A stretch of 64,000 nt of DNA from Sphingopyxis sp. DBS4. GTDB lineage: Bacteria > Pseudomonadota > Alphaproteobacteria > Sphingomonadales > Sphingomonadaceae. Shown here in pieces: positions 45,018-54,113 of this stretch. The stretch covers positions 3,421,001-3,485,000 of the forward strand of contig NZ_CP102384.1 in the NCBI RefSeq assembly GCF_024628865.1, written 5' to 3'. A program made the position numbers and the translations under genes. The notes under the pieces are model-generated. The model saw only the letters and a list, made by a program, of their open reading frames with translations. It was not told where the DNA came from and ran no database searches. The first letter of the stretch is position 1. Each line of letters starts with the position of its first letter.

Positions 45018-45892
45018 GCCTGAATTTCGGCGGTTGCCGCGCGCTCGATCGCGCGGCGCCAGCCGGGTTCGGGGTTCAACAGGAAGACGTCGGCGAGCGC
45101 AGCCTCGATCTCGTCGGCGGACAGATAACGCTGCTCGATGGCACCGCCCGTGCGGCGGATCGTCAGCCGGTTGTCGCGCAGGCCATGCCGCGCCTCGGCG
45201 GTCGTCCGCGCGGCGACGAGCTGGTGCCGGAAATGCGAGGACGGATGCTGCGACGTATACCAGTTGCCGATCTCATAATCGATCGCGGGGGCCGGCGCGG
45301 ACTCGATATCATAGAGCGTCTTCCACGCCCCCGCGATTTCGGCCTCGACCCGGTATCCGGTATCGATCGGTCGGACGCGATAGCTTTCGTGCCGCGTCGG
45401 CTGCGGCATCGCCTCATCCAGCGCCAGCGGCTGCGGCGGCACCGTCGCGCCGAAGCCGACGTCGACCAGCCACGCCCGGCCGCCCACCGTCACGCGCACC
45501 ACCATATGCGTGCGCCCGGTCGGCGGCGCGTCGTCGGGCAGCATCCAGCGCACCCGGCCGAGCAGCCCCTCGGCCGCAAAGCCGATCGCCTGCAGCACGC
45601 GCAGGAACAGCCCGTTCTGCTCGAAGCAATAGCCGCCGCGGCGCCGATCGATCAGCTTCGCCTCGATCGCCCGTGGGTCGATGTCGACGCCCTCGCCGGT
45701 CAGCGCATCCATCGCCTCGAACGGGATCGCCGCCTGATGCGCCGCCTGCAACGCGGCGAGCGTGCCGAGCGTCGGCGCGACCGGGCCGGCATATCCGATC
45801 CGCGCCAGATAGCGGGCGAGGAGGTCGTCGCCCGCCGGCGCCCGGTCGGGGAAATCACCATCCGAAGCGGAGGCATCGAAGCGGTGCAACAT
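45014..45892 (-). CDS. Arylamine N-acetyltransferase (NAT)
   Basis: A 292-residue NAT that transfers acetyl from acetyl-CoA to arylamines, hydrazines and similar substrates. The catalytic triad is visible: Cys89 in RGGYCFEQN, His129 in GRTHMVV, Asp144 in WLVDVGFG. The N-terminus is some 15-20 residues longer than in typical bacterial NATs, with FDASASDGDFPDRAPAGD before the domain. The stop overlaps the convergent lipoprotein stop. Confidence 0.9.
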   Translation of the reverse strand: MLHRFDASASDGDFPDRAPAGDDLLARYLARIGYAGPVAPTLGTLAALQAAHQAAIPFEAMDALTGEGVDIDPRAIEAKLIDRRRGGYCFEQNGLFLRVLQAIGFAAEGLLGRVRWMLPDDAPPTGRTHMVVRVTVGGRAWLVDVGFGATVPPQPLALDEAMPQPTRHESYRVRPIDTGYRVEAEIAGAWKTLYDIESAPAPAIDYEIGNWYTSQHPSSHFRHQLVAARTTAEARHGLRDNRLTIRRTGGAIEQRYLSADEIEAALADVFLLNPEPGWRRAIERAATAEIQA

Positions 45893-45990
45893 GGGCCGAT
45901 CATCCTTTCGCGAATCGCAGGCCCATCCTTATGAAAGCTCAAGCCCGGTTGAGATCAAGCACGAAATCGGAGCGGTCGGCGGCAGCGGCC

Positions 45991-46848
45991 TCAGCGCTCG
46001 TCCCTGTAAAAGGGCCGGTCGCCCGCGATCGTCACCCGCTCCATCCGCCGTACCGCCGGGAAATAGTCCGACGCGGCATAATGCTGCGCGGCGCGATTGT
46101 CCCAGAAGGCGATCGAACCCGGCTCCCAGCGGAAGCGGCACTGATATTCGGGAATCGCCGCCTGCGCATAAAGATGCGCGAGCAGCCGGTCGCTCTCCTT
46201 CGCCGACAGCCCTTCGACATGGCTGGTGAAGGCGATGTTGACATAGAGCGCCTGTTCGCCGGTTTCGGGATGGGTGCGCACCAGCGGATGGACCTGCGGC
46301 GGATATTGCTTGTGCAATTCCTCGACCGGCTTGCCGAGCCGCCCGGCGAAAACGCGTGCGATGTCGTGGACCGCGGTCAGGCCGCGGCAGAAGTCCTGCA
46401 TCGCCGGCGACAGGCCGCGAAACGCCGCGGCCATATCGGCGAACAGCGTGTCGCCGCCGACCGGCGGCACCTCGACCGCGCGGAGGATCGACCCCAGCGA
46501 CGGCTCGGCGCGCCAGGTGACGTCCGAATGCCAGGCATTTTCCTTGCCCTTCGACTCGGGGCCGTGCGCGATGTGCAGCACCTCGGGATCGGGCTGATCC
46601 TTGGGCGTCGCGGGATGGATTTCGAGCGTGCCGAAGCGGCAGGCAAAGGCGATATGCTGCGCCGGAGTGATCGGCTGGTCGCGAAAAAAGACGACCTTGT
46701 GCACGAGCAGCGCGGCGCGGATTTCGGCGATGACCGCGTCATCCTGTTCCTGCGACAGGTCGATGCCCGAAATCTCGGCCCCGATCGACGGGGTCAGCGG
46801 CGCGACCTTCAAGCGCGCGAAGCTCTGCGGCGATGCGGCGACGTTCAT
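45991..46848 (-). CDS. TauD/TfdA-family 2-oxoglutarate dioxygenase
   Basis: A 285-residue non-haem Fe(II) dioxygenase. The iron triad is H107-x-D109 (AWHSDVTW) with H256 (AQHYAASDY); the Arg-rich C-terminal segment (AVRRMERVTIAGDRPFY) should hold 2-oxoglutarate. Substrates in the family include taurine, 2,4-D and alkyl sulfates; the context does not settle which. It starts at MNVAASPQSF with AAGGAGAGAAT upstream on the minus strand. The adjacent NAT gene is on the same strand, 98 bases away. Confidence 0.9.
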   Translation of the reverse strand: MNVAASPQSFARLKVAPLTPSIGAEISGIDLSQEQDDAVIAEIRAALLVHKVVFFRDQPITPAQHIAFACRFGTLEIHPATPKDQPDPEVLHIAHGPESKGKENAWHSDVTWRAEPSLGSILRAVEVPPVGGDTLFADMAAAFRGLSPAMQDFCRGLTAVHDIARVFAGRLGKPVEELHKQYPPQVHPLVRTHPETGEQALYVNIAFTSHVEGLSAKESDRLLAHLYAQAAIPEYQCRFRWEPGSIAFWDNRAAQHYAASDYFPAVRRMERVTIAGDRPFYRDER

Positions 46849-46909
46849 GCCATTCTCTCCTTGCTCCCGATGGAGGGCATTAGGCGAGCGCGGGAACGCC
46901 GAGTCAAGT

Positions 46910-47182
46910 TCAGCGGCGCTTTTCCTTTGCCTGCCGCGCCACCTCCGCACGATAGCGGTCGCACGCGCCGCCCTTGGGCCATTTGGCGCAATAGTCGCGC
47001 CAGAAAGCGAGCTGCTCGTCAGTCATATGGTCGGATTTGGCCGGCTTCTCGCCGATCTTGCGCGTCTCGCCGAGCACCGAATCGGACAGCGCGGTATCGA
47101 CCGTATATTGCGCCGCGACCGGCACCGCTGCGCCGAACGCCAGCACCGCCGCGATCATGGGCAAGCCTGTCCTGATCATCAT
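46910..47182 (-). CDS. Hypothetical small exported protein
   Basis: A 90-residue protein with a signal peptide (AAVLAFGAAVPVAAQ). The mature part has two Cys (RDYCAKWPKGGACDRYR) and is very basic at the end (RQAKEKRR). I do not recognise a family. It lies upstream of the dioxygenase gene on the same strand, separated by 61 bases. Confidence 0.7.
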   Translation of the reverse strand: MMIRTGLPMIAAVLAFGAAVPVAAQYTVDTALSDSVLGETRKIGEKPAKSDHMTDEQLAFWRDYCAKWPKGGACDRYRAEVARQAKEKRR

Positions 47183-47244
47183 CGTCTCCCTTTTGGGCGA
47201 CGGATCAACCCAGCGACGCGTTCGAAAGTTCCCCCGGCGCGCGC

Positions 47245-47655
47245 CTATGTCCTTGATCGCGCGGGTTTCGCGAGGTTCACCGCGACCGCGCCGCGCACCA
47301 GCGCCGTGAAGGCTTCGACATCGACGCGGTCGCCCTCGAACAGGTCGATCGCGCGCCGGACATTGCCGTCAAGGCCGGCGTTGAACAGCCCCGCCGGATC
47401 GGCGACCGCCGCGCCCCTGGCAAAGGTCAGCTTGACCTTGTCCTTGTATATTTCGCCGGTGCAGATCACCCCCGCGCGCTCCCAGGTCGGCACGCCCGCG
47501 GGATTGGTCGGCTTGCGCCATTTGACCGCTTCCTCGATCGCCGGATCGGCTTCGCGGATCAGCGCGCGCAGCGTCGCCAGCGCCGCGCCGCGCCAGTCAC
47601 CGAGCGAAGCGATCTTCGCATCGATCAGCGCCGAAGCCTCTTCGTCCGCCATCAC
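47245..47655 (-). CDS. DUF1801 protein (first)
   Basis: A 136-residue protein of the DUF1801 fold, with the typical ALIREADPAIEEAVKWRKPT and GVICTGEIYKDKVKLTFARGA blocks. Members are thought to be iron or small-ligand binding proteins; function is unknown. It starts nine bases after the stop of a second DUF1801 gene on the same strand and probably shares its transcript. M1 or M2 may be the start. Confidence 0.85.
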   Translation of the reverse strand: MMADEEASALIDAKIASLGDWRGAALATLRALIREADPAIEEAVKWRKPTNPAGVPTWERAGVICTGEIYKDKVKLTFARGAAVADPAGLFNAGLDGNVRRAIDLFEGDRVDVEAFTALVRGAVAVNLAKPARSRT

Positions 47656-47664
47656 CTTTCTCCC

Positions 47665-48090
47665 TTACATCTTCTCACCGGGCAGCACGCTCGCTTGCCG
47701 CACCCAGTCGGCAAAGGCGCTCTCGTCGACCGCATCGGCCTCATGGACATGAAAATAGCGCGTGTCGCCGCTCTTCGACGCGACGGGCGGCACCGGGTCG
47801 AGCCGCCGGCCGTCGAAAAAGGCGACCTTGATATAGCGGTCATAGCAATGGATGCTGAGGAACCAGTGGTTCGGCAGCGCATCGGGCGCGCCATAAAGCG
47901 GCGAATTCCACTTCACCGCCTTGCGCACGCCGGGCACCTCGCGCGCGATCAGCGCGTCGAGCCGCGCCCAGGCGGCCGATTTCCACCCCGGCATCGCGGC
48001 GATATAGGCCTGCACCGGCGCATCGCCTTCGCCCTTCGCGATCTGCGGATTACCGCCCGACAGCAGGACGGGCTTTTCGGGCTTCGCCAT
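47665..48090 (-). CDS. DUF1801 protein (second)
   Basis: A 141-residue paralog-type DUF1801 protein with the conserved VRKAVKWNSPLYG (compare AVKWRKPT in the neighbour), CYDRYIKVAFFDG and a C-terminal VHEADAVDESAFADWVRQA. The two neighbours share the fold but differ in most positions, so any duplication is old. Upstream on the minus strand lies AAGGAGCGAGTC before the ATG. Confidence 0.85.
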   Translation of the reverse strand: MAKPEKPVLLSGGNPQIAKGEGDAPVQAYIAAMPGWKSAAWARLDALIAREVPGVRKAVKWNSPLYGAPDALPNHWFLSIHCYDRYIKVAFFDGRRLDPVPPVASKSGDTRYFHVHEADAVDESAFADWVRQASVLPGEKM

Positions 48091-48198
48091 GACTCGCTCC
48101 TTGCCGGGCGGATGATGCCACGCCCCGGCCGGTCCTTCCAGTGCCAACGCGCCGCCCGCTGGCGCCGCATCGCGCTTCCTGTTAGCGCGGGCGGCACG

Positions 48199-48807
48199 AT
48201 GACCCCGAACTTCATCATGGTCGACGATTTCGTTGCCAATCCGCACGAACTCCGGCGTCAGGCGCTCGGCCTCGGCTATGACCGCGGCACGGCATCGGGC
48301 AATTATCCCGGCGTCACGTCGGATCGGGCGCTGCCGATCAAAGGGATCGACGATTATGTCTCGCGCCTTACCGGATTGAAGCTCGCCGGCGCGCCGGGAA
48401 CGCTCCATGGTCGTTGCCGACTGACGCTGAAGGGTGATCGCGGGCGGAGCGGCGTGCATATCGATCCCACCGCCTGGTCGGGCATCCTCTATCTCACGCC
48501 GCCCGATCATTGCCGCGGCGGCACCGATTTCTATCGCCATCGTCGCACCGGGCTCGATCGCGTGCCGACGACCGCCGAGGGGATCCGCGCCGCGGGCTAC
48601 GCCGACATCAACCGGCTGATCGAAGAGGTCGTCAATCGCGACACGATGAAGCCCTCGGCGTGGGAAAAGAGTTTCACCGCGCCGATGCGCTTCAATCGGC
48701 TGATCCTGTTCAGTCCGTGGATGTTCCACAATTCGGCGCCGGGTTTCGGCACCGGCACCGACGATGGGCGCCTCGTCTATCTGATGTTCTTCGCCGCCAT
48801 GCCATGA
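48199..48807 (+). CDS. DUF6445 protein (2OG-oxygenase-like fold)
   Basis: A 202-residue protein of the DUF6445 type. An H-x-D pair (GVHIDPTAWSGILYLTPP) and a late His in SPWMFHNSAPGFG resemble the iron ligands of prolyl-4-hydroxylase-like 2-oxoglutarate oxygenases, and FNRLILF fits the strand before the third ligand. No co-substrate or substrate can be inferred. It starts at MTPNFIMVDDFV, divergent from the DUF1801 pair with 108 bases between. Confidence 0.75.
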   Translation: MTPNFIMVDDFVANPHELRRQALGLGYDRGTASGNYPGVTSDRALPIKGIDDYVSRLTGLKLAGAPGTLHGRCRLTLKGDRGRSGVHIDPTAWSGILYLTPPDHCRGGTDFYRHRRTGLDRVPTTAEGIRAAGYADINRLIEEVVNRDTMKPSAWEKSFTAPMRFNRLILFSPWMFHNSAPGFGTGTDDGRLVYLMFFAAMP

Positions 48808-48838
48808 TAGGAGCGAGCGCGACAGCAGGAGAAAGCCA

Positions 48839-49411
48839 ATGCCCCTTCGCCGCATCCCTCTTCTCGCCGTTCCGCTTGTCGTCGTGGCCCTCCCCCTCGC
48901 CGCATGCGGAGCGAAATCCGACCAGGCGGCGGCCGAGGCGCCCAAGAGCGACGCACCGACGGCAACGGCCCCGACCGGCAATCCGCCCGATGCGAGCGCC
49001 GACAAGGTCGGCGACGCCGGTCCGGCCGCCACCTCGCCGCTCCCGCCGACCGCGGGCAGCAAGCTCGCTTCTTACGTGGGCAAATATCCGTTCGACAAGG
49101 TCGACGGGGTCGCATGGAACGACCATGTTCTCGTGAAAGCGGGGATCGCCGCGACGGTCAAGGACCCCGCGGTGCTGAAGGCGATCACCACGACCGACGG
49201 CCCCGCGTCGCCGATCGAGATGCGCGGCGACAAGGTCGTATCCTGGGCATGCGAGCAGCATAATTGCGGCGCCCACCAATGGTCGGTCCAGATCGATCCG
49301 CGCACCGGCGCGACCGACGTCTGCTATTTCGACGAAGCCGCCGACCCCGCCAAGGCGCGCTGGTTCCTCGCCAGCGGCAAGGAAGAAAAGCGCGACGGCA
49401 ATTGCCAGTAA
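48839..49411 (+). CDS. Hypothetical lipoprotein
   Basis: A 190-residue protein with a lipobox LAAC (LPLAACGAKSD). A long Ala/Asp/Pro-rich linker leads to a compact C-terminal domain with two Cys pairs (SWACEQHNCG and DVCYFDEAA...NCQ) and a VQIDPRTGATDVCYF strand. No known family was recognised. GGAG lies before the ATG. The gap after it contains a GC hairpin (49437-49454) without a T-run. Confidence 0.75.
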   Translation: MPLRRIPLLAVPLVVVALPLAACGAKSDQAAAEAPKSDAPTATAPTGNPPDASADKVGDAGPAATSPLPPTAGSKLASYVGKYPFDKVDGVAWNDHVLVKAGIAATVKDPAVLKAITTTDGPASPIEMRGDKVVSWACEQHNCGAHQWSVQIDPRTGATDVCYFDEAADPAKARWFLASGKEEKRDGNCQ

Positions 49412-49534
49412 GAGGCCGCGGCCTTCTCCTCCCCGTCCCCCGCGAAGGCGGGGGAGCATTAATCGCGAATCTCGACTATCCCACCAAGGCAGCTTTTCAA
49501 CCCGACATCCGGATTCGACTCTCGCTCCAGATAA

Positions 49535-49549
49535 GAACATAATGGGAAC
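49535..49549 (+). promoter_or_regulatory. SOS (LexA) box, GAAC-N7-GAAC
   Basis: GAACATAATGGGAAC is an exact direct repeat of GAAC separated by seven bases, the alphaproteobacterial LexA site (GTTC-N7-GTTC on the other strand). It lies 24 bases before the next gene start, overlapping the likely core promoter. Confidence 0.75.
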
Positions 49550-49572
49550 ATTATCCGATTCGGAGAAGAGTG

Positions 49573-50157
49573 ATGGCACCGATGTTCCGCTATTTCCTGG
49601 GCTTCCAGGTCGCCGCCGAGCGTGCGGGATGGCTGGCGCGCCAATTGCCGCAGGTTTCGGGCGACCTGTTCGCGGGTCTGAAACCGCAGCTTTACCATCT
49701 GACGCTCTGCACGATCGCCGAGACGCCCGCACCGCATCCCTTCCTGCGTCAGCGCGTGGCGAGGGCGTTCGAGGCGGGCCTGCCTTCGGCGGCGCCCGTT
49801 CCCTTTGGCCGGATCGTCGCGCGGAACAGGGGCGCCGCGCTCGTCACCATGGGCAGCGTCGGCGAGATCCGTCGGCTTTACGAAGCGATCGTCGCGCTGC
49901 TGGCGCCGCACGATATCGCGCCCCTGCATCGCAAGGCGGGGCTCCGCCCGCATGTCACGCTCGGCTATGGCGCCTGCGATTTTCCCACCGTGCCGATTGC
50001 ATGGACCTGGATTCCGCGCGAGCTGGCGCTGATCGAAAGCCATGTCGGCCATCGTCGCCACCGCGTGCTGCAAAGCTGGACGCTCGCACCGCCAATGCAG
50101 GCGATGTTCGACTTCATGGCCGATGAACTGCCCCCGCCGCTGCGCTACGCTGCCTAG
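49573..50157 (+). CDS. 2H phosphoesterase superfamily protein (2'-5' RNA ligase-like)
   Basis: A 194-residue protein with two His-x-Thr/Ser motifs: HLTL (H42) and HVTL (H127), the pattern of 2H phosphoesterases such as ThpR, which act on 2'-5' or cyclic phosphodiesters in RNA. GGAGAAGAG precedes the start; GTG at 49570 or ATG at 49573 could be used. It is preceded by a perfect SOS box, so it may be DNA-damage inducible. The stop shares CTAG with the convergent OsmC gene. Confidence 0.85.
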   Translation: MAPMFRYFLGFQVAAERAGWLARQLPQVSGDLFAGLKPQLYHLTLCTIAETPAPHPFLRQRVARAFEAGLPSAAPVPFGRIVARNRGAALVTMGSVGEIRRLYEAIVALLAPHDIAPLHRKAGLRPHVTLGYGACDFPTVPIAWTWIPRELALIESHVGHRRHRVLQSWTLAPPMQAMFDFMADELPPPLRYAA

Positions 50158-50582
50158 CTTTCGAGGCTATGCTCGAGCGTGATTTCGCAATTGAGCAGCT
50201 TCGACACCGGGCAATTTTTTTCGGCCTCACCGGCGATCACCGCGAACTCGTCGGCCGAAATTCCCGGCACCTTGCCGGTCAACGTCAGCGCCGACTTGGT
50301 GATCGTGAAACCGCCGTCCTGCTGCTCGAGCGTCACCGCCGCGCTGGTTTCGAGCGTATCCCCCGAATAGCCCGCGCGCGCGAGGCCAAAGGAGAGCGCC
50401 ATGGTGAAACAGGCCGCGTGCGCTGCCGCAATCAACTCCTCGGGATTGGTCCCCGGCTGCCCCTCGAAACGGGTACCGAAGCCATAGGGCTGCGCGCTGA
50501 GCACCCCCGACTTGGTGGTGATCGCCCCCTTGCCGTCCTTGCCAAATCCTTCGTAGCGGGCGGATGCGCGATTGACGGTCAT
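50154..50582 (-). CDS. OsmC-family peroxiredoxin
   Basis: A 142-residue OsmC/Ohr-type thiol peroxidase. It has the GFGTRFEGQPGTNPEELI and AAHAACFTMALSFGLARAG blocks with one active Cys in AACFTM and a second in KNCPVSKLL, the expected pair. The SALTLTGKVPGI and EITLEHSLES strands complete the fold. The stop overlaps the 2H gene in CTAG. Likely removes organic peroxides. Confidence 0.9.
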   Translation of the reverse strand: MTVNRASARYEGFGKDGKGAITTKSGVLSAQPYGFGTRFEGQPGTNPEELIAAAHAACFTMALSFGLARAGYSGDTLETSAAVTLEQQDGGFTITKSALTLTGKVPGISADEFAVIAGEAEKNCPVSKLLNCEITLEHSLES

Positions 50583-50748
50583 GATAGTCTCCTTCGGTTG
50601 AACAGGGGCGGGACTCGGGAAATGGGTCGTTCGCGCCGATAGCAGCCTACGCTTCGCACCCTCGCGCTTCCACGTCTTTTCGAAGAAGGTGAGTGGCCGG
50701 TCGGGCCGCCATGTCTGAAAACAGCCGGGAGCGGACCGACCTTACATC

Positions 50749-50775
50749 ATCATCCCGGATCAAGCCCGGGATGAC
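50749..50775. repeat. Family G half-element
   Basis: A short palindrome TCATCCCGG-ATCAAG-CCCGGGATGA similar to the ends of the element at 53873-53948. It is followed within 40 bases by a full family A repeat. Confidence 0.7.
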
Positions 50776-50811
50776 GAAAGTCTGAAAGTCGCGCGCAGCA
50801 TCTCTTATTTT

Positions 50812-50890
50812 CGTCATTCCCGCGAAAGCGGGAACCCAGAGTGGGGTCAGCCGACGCACGCTCTGGGTTCCCGCTTTCGCGGGAATGACG
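50812..50890. repeat. Palindromic repeat, family A
   Basis: Arms beginning CGTCATTCCCGCGAAAGCGG and ending CCGCTTTCGCGGGAATGACG with the centre GTCAGCCGACGCACGC in the reverse sense to some copies. Flanks on both sides match those of the solo hairpin at 24449-24541. The gap 50583-51103 also holds a 10-bp hairpin (50962-50971 with 50985-50994) with no T-run and no gene that I can see. Confidence 0.9.
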
Positions 50891-51103
50891 AAAGTGGGGA
50901 AAGGGCCGCTCCCCACCCCAAAGCCGACGCGCCGGACCTCCGCCAACAGCGCCGATTAGTGCCCTCCCGCCGGGGGTCGCGTCAGGCGGGAGGGCTGGCT
51001 CCACGCTGGCGTGGTGGGCCGGCGCGGAACGGTTCGTCTTCGATACCGTCCCTATGCCGCCGCTGCCCGTGGCGCCGTGATCCGCGTCACTGGCGCGATA
51101 TTT

Positions 51104-51562
51104 TCAGGCCCCGCGCTTCAAGCGCACCAGCGCCGCATCGAGCGCCTGCAGGAACTGGGACCGGTCGGCCTTGGAAAAAGGCGGCGGCCCGCCGATCCCG
51201 TCGCTCATCCCGGCGCGAAGGTCGGCCATGATCGCGCGCGTCGCGATCGCCGGGCCGATCGACGCCGCGGTGAAGGGCTTGCCCGTCGGCGCGAGCACCG
51301 CCGCGCCCGCTTTCAACGCCCGGTCGGCGAGCAATATGTCGGCGGTGATCACGACGCTGTGCGCATTCGCCGCCGCGGCGATCCAGTCGTCGGCGGCGTC
51401 GAAGCCGTCCGACACCACAATACGCTCAATCAGGGGGTGGTCGGAGACGCGCAGCCGACTGTTGCTGACGATCTTCACCGGCACCGCGTGGCGCCACGCG
51501 ACGCGATAGACCTCATCCTTCACCGGGCAGGCATCGGCATCGACCAGAATCGTGACGCTCAT
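51104..51562 (-). CDS. DUF188 (YaiI/YqxD) protein
   Basis: A 152-residue PIN-like protein of the YaiI/YqxD family, starting with the characteristic VTILVDADACPVKDE and containing ITADILLADRALKAGA, IATRAIMADLRAGM and a C-terminal PFSKADRSQFLQALDAALV. The conserved acidic residues of this PIN-related fold are present, but no nuclease activity has been settled. Its GTG/ATG overlaps the TauE gene stop (ATGA). Confidence 0.9.
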   Translation of the reverse strand: MSVTILVDADACPVKDEVYRVAWRHAVPVKIVSNSRLRVSDHPLIERIVVSDGFDAADDWIAAAANAHSVVITADILLADRALKAGAAVLAPTGKPFTAASIGPAIATRAIMADLRAGMSDGIGGPPPFSKADRSQFLQALDAALVRLKRGA

Positions 51563-52317
51563 CCGCGCACTCCGTCCCACAATAGCTTGGCGCCGAGCAG
51601 CACCATCAGGACATAGACGATGACATAGAAGCGCGCGGGGTCCATCCGCTTCAGCCAGCGCACCGTGACCAGCGTCGCAACGATCGCGAGCGGCATCAGC
51701 AGCAGCGCCGCGACCACCACCTCGTGCGGAAAGGCGCCGAGCGCGAGATAGGCGGGCACCTTCATCCAGTTGACGATCGCGAACAGGATCGCACTCGTCC
51801 CGATGAAGCTCAAATGCGGCAGCTTGCGCGGCGTTACCCACATCTGGAACGGCGGCCCGCCCGCGTGCGCGATCTGGCTGGTGAAGCCCATGAACCCGCC
51901 GAAGATCGTGCCGACCCAGCCCGGCGAGGTCGACGCCGCGACGACGCGCCCGCCGCGCTCGACCCACAGGCGATAGAGGCCGAACGCCAGCGTGATCGCG
52001 CCGAGCGCCGCCATCAACTGCGCCTCGTCCACCCGCTCGGCATAAAACCATCCCGCCGCGACCCCGAGCGCGGCGCCGGGGAGCATCCAGCCGATGATCC
52101 AGCCGTCCCATGTCTGGCGGAACGACCAGACGCTGATCACGTCCTGCACGATCAGGACCGGCAGCAGCAGCGCCGCGGCGGTCGCGGGTGGCAGCACCAG
52201 CGCGGCGAGCGGCGTCGCGAGCGAACCGACCCCGGCGAGCCCGCCCTTCGCCATGCCGAGCAGGATCACCGCGACGATTAGCACCGCCAGCGTCAGCGGG
52301 TCGGACAGCAGGCTCAT
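51559..52317 (-). CDS. TauE/SafE-family sulfite/anion exporter
   Basis: A 252-residue membrane protein with seven or eight helices and the TauE/SafE repeat pattern, for example [20 protein letters not shown] near the start and [22 protein letters not shown] in the second half. Members export sulfite, sulfoacetate or similar anions. It begins in ATGA overlap with ung and ends overlapping DUF188, forming a three-gene minus-strand unit ung-tauE-DUF188. Confidence 0.9.
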   Translation of the reverse strand: MSLLSDPLTLAVLIVAVILLGMAKGGLAGVGSLATPLAALVLPPATAAALLLPVLIVQDVISVWSFRQTWDGWIIGWMLPGAALGVAAGWFYAERVDEAQLMAALGAITLAFGLYRLWVERGGRVVAASTSPGWVGTIFGGFMGFTSQIAHAGGPPFQMWVTPRKLPHLSFIGTSAILFAIVNWMKVPAYLALGAFPHEVVVAALLLMPLAIVATLVTVRWLKRMDPARFYVIVYVLMVLLGAKLLWDGVRG

Positions 52318-53027
52318 GCCGCGGCGATGTCGGGCGTCTCAGGCAATCGCCAGTCGATCGTCCCGCGGCCATGCGCCTCCAGAAAGGCATTCGCCTGGCT
52401 GAACGGCTTCGATCCGAAAAAACCGTTATGCGCCGACAGTGGCGAGGGGTGCGGCGCGCGCAGGATCAGATGCGGGCTGCCCGGCCCCAGTCCCGGCACG
52501 TTCGCTGCCTTGCGCTGCGCATGGCTGCCCCAGAGGATGAAGACCTTGGGCGCGGGATCGGCCGCGACCGCCGCGACCGCGGCGTCGGTGAAACGCTCCC
52601 ACCCCTTGCCCTGATGCGACGCCGCCATCCCCGCCTCGACCGTCAGGCAATTGTTGAGCAACAGCACGCCCTGTTCGGCCCAATGCTTCAGATAGCCGTG
52701 CCGCGCGGGCGGGATGCCGAGGTCGCTCTGCATCTCCTTGTAGATGTTGACGAGGCTCGGCGGCGTCCGCACCCCCGGCTGGACCGAGAAGCAGAGCCCG
52801 TGCGCCTGCCCCGGCCCGTGATAGGGGTCCTGCCCCAATATGACGACGCGCACATCCTGCGGCGGCGTCGCGTCGAGTGCTGCGAACCAGTCGCGCGGGC
52901 GCGGATAGATTGCCTTTCCTTTCGCGCGCTCGCTGGCAAGGAAGGTCTTGAGCGCCGCCATATAGGGCTGCTCGAACTCGCCGCCGATGCGCGCGAGCCA
53001 ATCGGGATGCAATTTGACCTCGGCCAT
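52314..53027 (-). CDS. ung: Uracil-DNA glycosylase
   Basis: A 237-residue family 1 UDG that removes uracil from DNA. The catalytic water-activating loop is [14 protein letters not shown] (D67, Y69), and the minor-groove intercalation loop is [19 protein letters not shown]. It is full length. Next to it on the same strand is a TauE-like exporter gene, overlapping by four bases. Confidence 0.96.
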   Translation of the reverse strand: MAEVKLHPDWLARIGGEFEQPYMAALKTFLASERAKGKAIYPRPRDWFAALDATPPQDVRVVILGQDPYHGPGQAHGLCFSVQPGVRTPPSLVNIYKEMQSDLGIPPARHGYLKHWAEQGVLLLNNCLTVEAGMAASHQGKGWERFTDAAVAAVAADPAPKVFILWGSHAQRKAANVPGLGPGSPHLILRAPHPSPLSAHNGFFGSKPFSQANAFLEAHGRGTIDWRLPETPDIAAA

Positions 53028-53138
53028 GCGCATCCTTTGACCGGAGCCGCCCGCGCTTGTCCAGCCATCTTGTCCCCAGCCGTCTTGTCTGGCGCCTTTC
53101 CCGCCGCTAGGCACGGCCGCGACGAAAGGGCGTGGCTT

Positions 53139-53465
53139 ATGGCGATCGGCGAGGCATTGATTGAGCTCGAAGCGGTGGTGCGCGACCGCCTCGCCGCAGG
53201 TGACGGCGCGACCTCCTATGTCGCTAGCCTCGCCGCGAAAGGCCGCGGCAAGATCGCGCAGAAGCTCGGTGAGGAAGCGACCGAGACGATCATCGCCGCG
53301 CTGACCGAAGACGATGCGGCGCTGACCGGCGAGGCCGCCGACCTCGTCTTTCACCTCACCGTGCTGCTCGCCGAGCGCGGCCTCGGCTGGGACGCCGTCG
53401 CCGCCGAACTCGCCCGCCGCCACGGCACCTCGGGCCACGCCGAAAAAGCCAGCCGCACCCAATAG
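53139..53465 (+). CDS. hisE: Phosphoribosyl-ATP pyrophosphatase HisE
   Basis: A 108-residue MazG-fold pyrophosphatase for the second step of histidine synthesis. [19 protein letters not shown] (metal Glu residues) and [13 protein letters not shown] are the family signatures. The rest of the his operon is not in the window. The HIT gene follows nine bases later, a frequent order in alphaproteobacteria. Confidence 0.93.
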   Translation: MAIGEALIELEAVVRDRLAAGDGATSYVASLAAKGRGKIAQKLGEEATETIIAALTEDDAALTGEAADLVFHLTVLLAERGLGWDAVAAELARRHGTSGHAEKASRTQ

Positions 53466-53474
53466 GAGCCATCC

Positions 53475-53852
53475 ATGCCGATCGACGCGACGCTTCCCTA
53501 TGACGAGACCAATATCTTCGCGCGCATCCTGCGCGGCGAACTGCCGTCGAAGACCGTCTATGAGGACGACTATGCCCTCGCCTTCCACGATATCAACCCG
53601 CAGGCGCCGCTGCATATCCTCGTGATCCCCAAGGGCCCCTATGTGAGCTGGGACGATTTTTCGGAGCGCGGCAGCGACGCCGAGATCGCGGGCTTCGTCC
53701 GCGCGGTGGGCAAGGTCGCGCGCGACCAGGGCCTCGTCGCGCCGGGCTATCGCCTGCTCGCCAACGTCGGTCCCGACAGCCATCAGGAAGTCCCGCACCT
53801 CCATGTCCATATCTTCGGGGGGCAGCCGCTGGGGCCGATGCTCGTCCGCTAA
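53475..53852 (+). CDS. HIT-family histidine-triad protein
   Basis: A 125-residue HIT protein with the triad HLHVHIFGG (H108, H110, H112) and the N-terminal [22 protein letters not shown]. Such proteins hydrolyse nucleotide adducts (Hint-like AMP-lysine or purine nucleoside phosphoramidates). It shares a transcript with hisE but no known biochemical link. AGGAG lies before the ATG. Confidence 0.93.
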   Translation: MPIDATLPYDETNIFARILRGELPSKTVYEDDYALAFHDINPQAPLHILVIPKGPYVSWDDFSERGSDAEIAGFVRAVGKVARDQGLVAPGYRLLANVGPDSHQEVPHLHVHIFGGQPLGPMLVR

Positions 53853-53872
53853 GCCGGCGCCAATACTCTCCT

Positions 53873-53948
53873 CGTCATCCCGGACTTGATCCGGGATCCA
53901 TTCCCTCAGCGTCAGATGAATGGATCCCGGATCAAGTCCGGGATGACG
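53873..53948. repeat. Palindromic repeat, family G, 30-bp perfect arms
   Basis: Perfect 30-bp inverted arms (53873-53902 and 53919-53948) beginning CGTCATCCCGGACTTGATCC, with a 16-base spacer. The right-hand flank has ACGAATGTTAGGGGCAGTT, which resembles the tail of the family A element at 24505. Confidence 0.92.
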
Positions 53949-54113
53949 AATGTTAGGGGCAGTTGGCGAATCTCTCGATTCCTGTGCTTGTCTATGACCG
54001 CCGTCACAGCCTTTTCGCCGGTTGCGGTTAACCGTGTGCACCGTGCGGCGACGGGTGGACAGAGGCCCCTGTTTCCAGCAGGATAGGTCTGGGCTCACCG
54101 GGGAGACGACGCA

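Noticed and set aside
49437-49454. Hairpin after the lipoprotein gene as terminator
   Set aside because: Stem CCCCCGC/GCGGGGG with GAAG loop, but no T-run; it may be a remnant of a family A arm.
50962-50994. GC-rich hairpin as terminator of the DUF188 gene
   Set aside because: The stem is good (CCCTCCCGCC/GGCGGGAGGG), but no T-run follows on either strand.
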